Positions 57,735-64,000 of a DNA stretch of 64,000 bases are shown one piece after another. The translations under genes were made by a program, and so were the position numbers. Below the pieces are notes generated by a model. That model had not been told where the DNA came from. It saw only the letters and a list, made by a program, of their open reading frames with translations, and did no database searches. How positions within the stretch are numbered: position 1 is the first letter of the stretch; each line of letters opens with the position of its first letter. The stretch is from Nannocystis pusilla (GTDB taxonomy: Bacteria > Myxococcota_A > Polyangia > Nannocystales > Nannocystaceae): assembly GCF_026626665.1 (NCBI RefSeq), contig NZ_JAPNKE010000002.1, forward strand, positions 7,727,168-7,791,167, read 5' to 3'.

Positions 57735-58612
57735 ATCTTTATTTTTAGAAGAGCCGCCGCTCGGCTCGAGCCTACGCACCTGACCTCGGGGGCATGTGTG
57801 CCGTCACGCAGGGGCGCCGGCCTCGGCCTCAGCATGGCGGTTCGGACATGTCCTCAAAACCATATTTCTCTCGCTCGCATCGCCGGGCTTGCGGGCCGCG
57901 GCGGTGCTGCCTTCGGACACGACGCGCCGACGGCCGAGCGGCCGGCGCCTCTGACATGTCCCCGAGGACATATCGTTTTCAGCGTCGTGGCGGGCGGACG
58001 GGTGCGCCCGGTTGTCCGCGTGCGATCACCGTCACCGCGAGCGCGCGCGGCCGCGAGGGTCTTTGGGGCGCGCAAGATCCGAACGGACCTGCCTTATTCG
58101 CGGCATCGGTGCTTCCCCCACGCTCGGATGCCACCTGCGGCGATGTCGACATGCCCGAAGAGACATGTGACGCCGCGCGCATTCGCGCCCGCGGCTGCCG
58201 GTCGCGGCCGTTCGAGGGGGTCTTCGGTGGCCGGGCCGCCCGCCTGTCCTTCAGGACATCCGCGCACCGCGGCCCACCGAGGCCGCTGCGAGCCCCGGTG
58301 CGCGCGCGTCCGCGGGCTCCGCCGCACATGTCCCCGAGGACATCCCGTCTCTCGCGGCGGGCGCAGCGTGCTCGACGGTCCGGCGCTCGCCATCTGTCCT
58401 CGAGGCCATCCACGAAGCGCGGCGAGCAGCGCGCTCAGCCCCACGACGTCGTCGAGAACAACGTTTATTCGCCGAAATGCCAACAGGCGCACGCGGGGCG
58501 CGATCCTCATTGGATCGCCCCCGCGCACATCAGGCTGGTTCACTCTCTCTATCGACGAACGAGCTAAATCAGGCAGAGGCCCCTGGGGGCGTGTCCGATG
58601 GCACAATCGAGA
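57735..58612. repeat. Non-coding cluster of TGTCC-N4-GGACA palindromes
   Basis: An 878-bp gap between genes containing at least six copies of the 16-bp palindrome: exact copies at 57955-57970, 58244-58259 and 58328-58343; near copies at 57844-57853 (core GGACATGTCC), 58151-58166 and 58394-58409. Copies are about 60-200 bp apart on a Gly/Arg/Pro-coding-like GC background. In one frame each copy reads CP(R/S/K)(G/R)H(P/I/V), making an artefactual repeat protein. Confidence 0.7.
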
Positions 58613-59098
58613 TCACACAGCCAGCGAGGTGTTCGCGGCCATGGGGCTGCGGAGGGCGTCGCCGAGGCGGGCGGCGACCTCGTTGTCGGGCAGGTCGAGC
58701 CAGTCATGGGAGATCTCGGCGTGCACGCGGGCGTAGGCGCGCGGCGACAGCGCCTTGCGCAGATCGCCCAGGGCGCGCGGCGGAGCGACCAGGATCACCC
58801 GCTGGGCCCTGCGGTCGCCCACCCCGCGGTCGACGAACGCGGCGACCTGGCCGCTGAACTCGGTCTCCGCCTTGTCGTGCGGGTTGGTGCGCGGCTCGAA
58901 CGCGTGGCGGGCGGCGGCGCCCGCGAAGCCGCGTGAGCGGCCGGGTCGGTCTTCACCGACCTCGTGGTTGAGCTCCCGACCGCTGGTGAATCCGTCGCCG
59001 AACGGACGGGTCAGCGCGGCGCCGGGTGCCTCCTGCACCAGGATCCGGCCGCGCGAGCCGTCCACGAGCACGATCCATGTCGGAGTATAGGGCTTCAT
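58613..59098 (-). CDS. Host-attachment-like (baeRF-type) protein
   Basis: MKPYTPTWIVLVDGSRGRIL starts the family's first strand; upstream in-frame Met at 59167 is less likely. FGDGFTSGRELNHEVGEDRP and FSGQVAAFVDRGVGDRRAQR lead to VILVAPPRALGDLRKAL and a tail with HDWLDLPDNEVAARL. This matches the host attachment protein family, a release-factor-like fold annotated from plant-associated bacteria. Biochemical role uncertain. Confidence 0.78.
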   Translation of the reverse strand: MKPYTPTWIVLVDGSRGRILVQEAPGAALTRPFGDGFTSGRELNHEVGEDRPGRSRGFAGAAARHAFEPRTNPHDKAETEFSGQVAAFVDRGVGDRRAQRVILVAPPRALGDLRKALSPRAYARVHAEISHDWLDLPDNEVAARLGDALRSPMAANTSLAV

Positions 59099-59273
59099 GG
59101 CCGAACCCTGATCGCGGTAGTCCCGTGCGGCCACTGGAAAAATCCAAGCTGAGCGGTGGCGCACCACCGCAGCGGAGGCCCCGACATCCTGGTGAATGCA
59201 GCCGGCGGGCGCCCACCGGCGAAGCGGCCTCTACGGGGTTCAGGAGGGCCTCTGCACCCTTGCTACACGGTTT

Positions 59274-59297
59274 TCACGGACCTCACCGGAGTTCCGT
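59274..59297. promoter_or_regulatory. Inverted repeat upstream of the ABC transporter operon
   Basis: CACGGA-N12-TCCGTG, centred about 60 bp before the ATG at 59349, spaced like a dimeric repressor site. Pattern evidence only. Confidence 0.3.
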
Positions 59298-59348
59298 GGA
59301 TTGACGAAGCGTTCAGCATAATGTACGCCTGATGGGCCGAGGAAACCG

Positions 59349-60143
59349 ATGAGCGCTGCCCTGCCGCACGTCCCGCTGTCCCTCTTGAGCCCCTCGCCCG
59401 CCCCGGTGGCGCTGCGCCTCGACGGCGTCACCAAGCGCCACGGCGCCGGCGGCGACGCGGTCGTCGCGCTCGACACCATGTCGTTCACGGTGAAGAAGGG
59501 CGAGTTCGTGTGCGTGGTCGGGGCCTCGGGCTGCGGCAAGTCGACCATGCTGAACCTGGTGGCCGGGCTCGACACGCCCTCGGCCGGCAAGGTCACGGTG
59601 GCCGGCGAGCGCCCCGCGCTGATGTTCCAGGAGTCGGCGCTGTTCCCCTGGCTGAGCGTCGAGGAGAACGTCGCCTTTCCGCTGCAGATGCAAGGGCTGT
59701 CGCGCAAGGCCCGGACCGAGCGGGTGGCCGAGCTGCTGCGGCTCGTCCACCTCGAGAAGTTCGCCCGCCGGCGCCCGCACGAGCTGTCGGGCGGCATGAA
59801 GCAGCGGGTCGCCCTCGCCCGCGCCCTGGCCCAGCAGGCCGAGCTGCTGCTGATGGACGAGCCGTTCGCCGCCCTCGACGCCATGATGCGCGACCACCTC
59901 CACAGCGAGCTCGAGGCGCTGTGGCAGAAGACCGGCCTGACCGTCGTGTTCGTCACCCACAACGTCCGCGAGGCCGTGCGCCTCGGCGACCGCGTCCTCC
60001 TCCTGTCCTCGCGGCCAGGTCGCCTCGTCGCCGAGTACCAGGTCGACCTCGACCGCCCGCGCCGCATCGAGTCGCCCGAGGTCGCCCGCATGGCCCGCAC
60101 GATCACCGACCACCTGCTCGAGGCCGCCCGTGCCGCAGCGTGA
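59349..60143 (+). CDS. ABC transporter ATP-binding protein (SsuB/TauB-like)
   Basis: Walker A VVGASGCGKSTMLNLVAGL, Q-loop MFQESALFPWLSVEENV, signature LSGGMKQRVALARAL, Walker B LLLMDEPFAALDAMMRD, H-loop VFVTHNVREAVRLGD. It belongs to the nitrate/sulfonate/taurine (NitT/TauT) subfamily. It overlaps the permease gene by 14 nt. No substrate-binding protein gene lies in the window after the permease, so the substrate is unknown. Confidence 0.92.
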   Translation: MSAALPHVPLSLLSPSPAPVALRLDGVTKRHGAGGDAVVALDTMSFTVKKGEFVCVVGASGCGKSTMLNLVAGLDTPSAGKVTVAGERPALMFQESALFPWLSVEENVAFPLQMQGLSRKARTERVAELLRLVHLEKFARRRPHELSGGMKQRVALARALAQQAELLLMDEPFAALDAMMRDHLHSELEALWQKTGLTVVFVTHNVREAVRLGDRVLLLSSRPGRLVAEYQVDLDRPRRIESPEVARMARTITDHLLEAARAAA

Positions 60144-61146
60144 GCTCGCCGGCGACGCCTCGCCCGCGCGCCCGCACCTGCACGCCGTCCCGGGCGGCGA
60201 GCGCGATGCCGGCAGTCCCGAGGGACATGTCCTGATCGACATGCCCGAACGGCAAGACGCCGAGGACCCCCTGCGCGCCGGCCTGCGCGCCGTCGCCGAG
60301 GCCGAGGACCCGGCCCCGGCCGTCGAGCGCGAGCCGTCCGCCGGCGACAGGCCCGGCCGCGTGCGCGCGCTGTGGACGGCCGCCTGGCCCAAGCTGGCCG
60401 CCGCCGCGATGGCCCTGGCCCTGTGGGAACTGGTGGTGCTCAGCGGCTGGCGGCCGGAGTACGTGCTCCCGGGCCCGGGCGCGGTGCTCGCCCGCCTGTG
60501 GACCGACCTGCTGGCCGGCGACATCGGCGTGGCCGCGGCGATCACGATGAAGCGGGCGCTGCTCGGCTACGCGATCGCCATGGTCGCCGGCGTGAGCCTC
60601 GGCCTGGTGCTGGCGCGGGTGAAGGTCCTGCGCACGGCGGCCGGCTCGCTGCTCACCGGCCTGCAGACGATGCCGAGCGTGGCGTGGTTCCCGCTGGCGA
60701 TCTTGCTGTTCCAGCTCAGCGAGGCGGCGATCCTCGCGGTCGTGGTGCTCGGCGCGGCGCCGTCGATCGCCATCGGCCTGCTCACCAGCACCGACCAGGT
60801 CCCGCCGCTGCTCGTGCGCGCCGGCAAGGTCATGGGCGCGCGGGGCTTCGCGCTCTACCGCCACATCATCATCCCCGCCGCCCTCCCGGGCTTCGTCGCC
60901 GGCCTCAAGCAGGGCTGGGCGTTCGCCTGGCGCAGCCTCATGGCCGGCGAGCTGCTCGTCATCATCGGCCACGCGCCCTCGATCGGCGTGCGCCTGCAGT
61001 TCTCGCGCGAGCTCAGCGACGCCGAGGGCCTGCTCGCCTGGATGCTCGTCGTCATGGTCCTGGGCGTCCTCGTCGACAGCCTGGTGTTCGGCGCGCTCGA
61101 GCGGAAGATCCGCGAGGGCCGCGGCCTCACCGCCGAGCACGCCTGA
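60130..61146 (+). CDS. ABC transporter permease (SsuC/TauC-like)
   Basis: GTG start at 60130. A low-complexity cytoplasmic N-terminus of about 80 residues contains two palindrome variants near 60213-60242. Then come six membrane helices (LAAAAMALALWELVVLSGW, GYAIAMVAGVSLGLVLA and others) and the EAA loop (KVMGARGFALYRHIIIPAAL). This pairs with the preceding ATPase as a NitT/TauT-type importer. The long N-terminus is unusual, so a later start is possible. Confidence 0.88.
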   Translation: MPQRELAGDASPARPHLHAVPGGERDAGSPEGHVLIDMPERQDAEDPLRAGLRAVAEAEDPAPAVEREPSAGDRPGRVRALWTAAWPKLAAAAMALALWELVVLSGWRPEYVLPGPGAVLARLWTDLLAGDIGVAAAITMKRALLGYAIAMVAGVSLGLVLARVKVLRTAAGSLLTGLQTMPSVAWFPLAILLFQLSEAAILAVVVLGAAPSIAIGLLTSTDQVPPLLVRAGKVMGARGFALYRHIIIPAALPGFVAGLKQGWAFAWRSLMAGELLVIIGHAPSIGVRLQFSRELSDAEGLLAWMLVVMVLGVLVDSLVFGALERKIREGRGLTAEHA

Positions 61147-61176
61147 TCGTCAAATCCGCGTCGGCCGCGGCGGATC

Positions 61177-61199
61177 CGGGCGCGAGGACCTCGCGCCCG
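61177..61199. terminator. Strong hairpin between convergent genes
   Basis: CGGGCGCGAGG-A-CCTCGCGCCCG, an 11-bp perfect repeat (functionally 10 bp with a 3-nt loop). It lies midway between the ABC permease end (61146) and the convergent protease end (61226). No T-tract. Confidence 0.55.
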
Positions 61200-61225
61200 C
61201 GGAGGTCGACGGGAGCGGCGCTCCG

Positions 61226-62529
61226 TCAATCCGGCTCGCGCATGTCGATCCAGCTCCCCTCGACCCACCCCAGGCCGCTGCGCGCCCGGTAGATCTCGTC
61301 CCACACGCGGACGAAGAAGCGCGCCGCCTGCTCGCTGTCGTCGAAGCGATACACGCCGAAGTTCGAATCGAAGACCGCGTAACCGTCGTGTCTGCGGAAG
61401 AGCGCCACCGCGTGCCCGGATACGCCGCGGCCGCCGCCGCTCAGGCGGATCATCAGCCCGGGATGGTCCGGGTGCTCGAGGGCCGTCTGCAGCGCCAGCG
61501 CGATGCGCCTGGGGCTGCTCTCGTAGTTGTAAAAATGAAACGCCGTGCTCGCCTGCAGCCGCGACATTTCGGGCCGCGCGTCCTTGTGGCCGGAGATCCA
61601 TTCGATGAGCGTCTGCGTCGACTTGCGCCCCTCGCTGTTCTGCTTGTTGTACAGCCCTTGCATCCCGGCCAGCTTCCACATGGAAGTGACGCGGTTCATC
61701 GGCCGCTTGTAGTGCGGATCGTTGTAGTCCCGGCGCCCGCGATGCATGCGGGCCAGCCAATCGAGCGACAGGGTCAGGCAGATCCCCGGCGACTGCCCGA
61801 AGCGCAGGCGGACGAGCGGGCGCGCCAACTCCTTCCCCTGCGAGAAGACGTAATCGAGGCGCCGGCGGAATTCCTGCTGCAACCGCCGCCCGCTGGCCTT
61901 TGCCTCGCTGTCGGGGACGGGCCGCCAGTCTGCGGACCCATGATTGGAGACGACGTCCGAGAGGTCGGAGAACCGAGCGGCGCCGTCAGGCCTCGCTGCC
62001 GGGCCGCTGTTGTTATTGGGATCGGTCCGCCCGCCCGGATAGCTGCTCGTGGTCGTCGTCGTCGTCGTCGTCGTCGTGCTCGTCGTCGTCGTGCTCGTCG
62101 TCGTCGTCGTCGGCGCGCCGCCTGAATGGAAGATCCTGGGGGTTGCCCGCCGCCGCTGCCGATCGTCTGTCCCATGCTCCATCCGCCGGGCGAGCCGCCC
62201 GGCGAGGAGACGATGAGCGAGACGGGGGGAGGCGGGTTGCTGTCGATCCACTCGTCGATCGGCGTCTGCTCGTCCGCCGAGCCGTCGACCTCGTATTCCT
62301 CGCTCCGGCGCGCTGGCGGAGATGCGCTGGTCAATCCCGGGTGCCTGCCGAGATCGTCCTGCTCGATGCGCTCCTCCGGGCGATCGACCTCGCCTGCCTC
62401 CTCCGAGGGGTGCGACGAATCGACATCGCTCTCGTGCGTGGGGTCCCCTCCCGTGAGCCCTTGCCTGCGCCGCGGCATCAGCCCCTCCGTCTCCAGTTTC
62501 AGGCTAGTCTGCGGCCCACTGGCCGTCAA
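61226..62529 (-). CDS. YopT-type (C58) cysteine protease, putative effector (one frameshift)
   Basis: The C-terminal 230 residues carry the C58 triad: Cys in SPGICLTLSLDWLARM, His in GVSGHAVALFRRHDGY, Asp in AVFDSNFGVYRFD. The N-terminal 130 residues are acidic and disordered (EEAGEVDRPEERIEQDD; NPPPPVSLIVSSPGGSPGG), joined by a poly-Thr tract encoded by (ACG)n. An indel within or beside the microsatellite (about 62110-62150) separates the two halves. Start at 62529 or 62478. No signal peptide, so it could be intracellular or delivered by a secretion system. YopT-like enzymes cleave prenylated Rho GTPases in hosts; the target here is unknown. Confidence 0.72.
62047..62112. repeat. (CGT)n/(ACG)n microsatellite in the protease gene
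   Basis: About 20 near-perfect trinucleotide units with two GCT interruptions, coding a Thr/Ser tract on the minus strand. Non-multiple-of-three slippage here would switch the protease on or off; the current sequence appears out of frame with the upstream part. Confidence 0.7.
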
Positions 62530-62784
62530 TTCGCCGTCTACGGGCGTTCGAGCGCCTGTCTTGGCTCCCGGCCGCCCGGCCGTGGGACTGGATGTCCGAA
62601 GAGACAGCTATCAGCGTTCGCTCTTGTGCCCTTTCGAGCCCCCGCATTCGCGTCGGCGTCGGCGACACATGCCATTTCTCTTCGGAAATGCCGGGACCTG
62701 CCGCCGGCACCCGAACGCGCGTCGTTGCGCTCGCGCGCCCCCGCGAGCGCCGGGGGCCCTCGTGCGACGCGCCTCTCCGCCCGT

Positions 62785-63209
62785 TCACACCGCGATGCCG
62801 AGCATCACCGAGTGATTCACGGCGGTGCTGACCACGCGGATGGCCAGGCCGGACATCATCGCCAGGTCGCCGGCGACGTCGACCATGTCTTCGTCGCCCG
62901 GGTCGATGTACCAGGTCGCGCGGACCGTGGCTCCGCGGTTGGCCCATTTCTTCAATCGTCGCAATAGGGCGAGCAGCGCGGCCGGGTCGCCGCGCTGAAG
63001 AACGTCAGGCGCAGTTCGAACACCACCGACGCGGGCGGCGAGGCGATCAGCGTGTCGAGCCAGAGGATCAGCGGCGCATAGAACTGCGCGGCCTCTTCGG
63101 GGTGGCTCTCGCCCTCGAGGCGTAGAAGCCCCAGTTCGCCGTCGAAATCCACGCCTGGAGTGGGATAGCTGCCGGCCTGTGCAGGCAAGTAAAGGCGTTC
63201 CGCGACCAA
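62785..63209 (-). CDS. SiaC-like (DUF1987) regulatory phosphoprotein (one frameshift)
   Basis: The TTG start at 63209 is preceded by AAGGAGGGG at good spacing. ERLYLPAQAGSYPTPGVDFD, GESHPEEAAQFYAPLILWL, SVVFELRLTFF, then after an indel near 62995 AALLALLRRLKKWANRGATV and ATWYIDPGDEDMVDVAGDLA. SiaC family proteins are threonine-phosphorylated partners of diguanylate cyclases. No SiaA/SiaB/SiaD genes are adjacent. Confidence 0.78.
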
Positions 63210-63393
63210 GAGACCCCTCCTTCGCGCCACGATCACCGAAAGGCCAGCTCTGGGCAAGAGCCCCCAACCGTGGGGCCCCCTGAGATCCAGTTCCACGGAA
63301 CCCCTCGTCCGCATGCGCAGGTCCGCGCGCAGGCCCGCGAGCCGCGGGCTGGGGAGCGACGGTGTACCTTTGGCATGGACTCAGGAGTACGCG

Positions 63394-64000
63394 ATGAGCG
63401 ACGAGCGGACGTATCTCGAGCTGTCCGAAGAGGGCGGCGGCTCGCACAAGTTTTACGAGGTCATCGTCAGCGGCAAGCAGGTAAGCATCCGCTACGGGCG
63501 GATCGGCGACGCCGGACAGGCCCAGAGCAAGAGCTACGCGACCCCTGCCGAGGCCCAGAAGGAGGCGCAGAAAGCCATCCAGGGCAAGATCAAAAGGGCT
63601 ACGCCGCGGCGGTCCAGGGCGTCCGCAAGAAGCGCGCGGTGACCGAGCGGCCGGTCACCACCAGCCGGGCGGCCAAGGCCGGCACCACCCGCGCCCCGGT
63701 GCTCTGGCGCTACGACAGCGGTGACCGCGCCTTCGGCGTCTTCGTCGACGACGAGCTGTGCTGGGTCGGCGACGACGACGGCCAGATCTCCGCGCTCGAC
63801 CACGAGGGCAAGGTCGTGCGGCGCATGAAGGTCCCCGAGGGTGTCATGAGCCTCGTGCGCGACGGCCAGTGGCTCTACTGCGGCTGCCAGGACGGCAAGG
63901 TCTACGACCTCTCCGGCGCCCAGCCCTTCGAGGCCTACGAGATCAGCGAAGACGTCAACATCCTGTGGCTCGACATCCACGACGGCTCGCTCGCGGTCAG
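63394..64000 (+). CDS. WGR-domain protein with C-terminal propeller-like region (frameshift, runs off window)
   Basis: MSDERTYLELSEEGGGSHKF and SGKQVSIRYGRIGDAGQAQS are the WGR fold (here YGRIG). One A is missing near 63597 (AAAAGGGC); restored, it continues GYAAAVQGVRKKRAVTERPV. A segment of short strands (GQWLYCGCQDGKVYDLSG) then resembles WD40/PQQ-like repeats. WGR domains bind nucleic acid in PARPs, and bacterial WGR proteins are of unknown role. Partial at the right edge. Confidence 0.8.

Noticed and set aside
57798..58736. Plus-strand open frame with repeated CPRGH-type motifs, looking like a zinc-ribbon repeat protein
   Set aside because: Each motif is the in-frame reading of the TGTCC-N4-GGACA palindrome found elsewhere in other frames and in non-coding DNA. 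No start site or known domain is present, and the frame overlaps a real minus-strand gene at its end.

Overview
The window is 64 kb of high-GC bacterial DNA. Its gene content points to a myxobacterium, most likely of the Nannocystis/Plesiocystis group (inference). The pointers are several Cys-rich DUF4215/DUF1554 lipoproteins, Hanks-type Ser/Thr kinases and a kinase-AAA-GAF-histidine kinase giant, T6SS-style DUF2169/DUF4150 effector modules, Thr/Ser-rich lipoprotein linkers, a BP74-like protein and a WGR protein. No rRNA, tRNA or CRISPR array was seen.

Layout. (i) 0.1-33.3 kb is an accessory zone with four copies (A-D) of one 2.1-kb IS3-family element. Copies A (82-2181) and C (19785-21883) are inverted relative to each other and bound an inverted 17.6-kb segment. 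The two genes they interrupt, type I methylase hsdM and a DUF4215 lipoprotein, are each split, with one half at either end of the segment and the target duplications swapped. The segment carries DUF4215 lipoproteins, a redox operon (kinase, VKOR-thioredoxin, Cys-rich membrane protein, TlpA-like protein), copy B inside an IS630 remnant, a DUF2169 / ketosynthase-like / DUF4150-toxin / immunity module, and a dead kinase. To the right follow the rest of the lipoprotein array, a double-kinase gene and two lipoproteins. (ii) 31.2-39 kb holds copy D, then two divergent genes of unknown function (one ending in a Fis-type helix-turn-helix) and an excisionase-like/integrase pair. This may be an integrated element. 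(iii) 39-64 kb is more conventional: a 783-residue DUF4215 lipoprotein, an RNA-repair pair (RNA ligase plus HD-polynucleotide kinase), a second DUF4150 toxin/immunity pair, metabolic genes, the giant sensor kinase, an ABC transporter, a YopT-like cysteine protease, a SiaC-like protein and a WGR protein running off the end.

Two features cut across genes. First, about 25 genes are broken by single-base indels, often in short homopolymers, which looks at least partly like sequence error; spans are given for the restored gene. Second, a 16-bp palindrome, [AC]TGTCC-N4-GGACA[TG], recurs far above chance in coding DNA, non-coding DNA and the IS itself, with a dense cluster at 57.8-58.4 kb.

How parts may work together (inference): the VKOR and TlpA-like proteins could oxidise or repair the very Cys-rich lipoproteins encoded beside them. 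Each DUF4150 protein is paired with an overlapping downstream immunity-like gene. The integrase/excisionase and the four IS copies explain much of the rearrangement.
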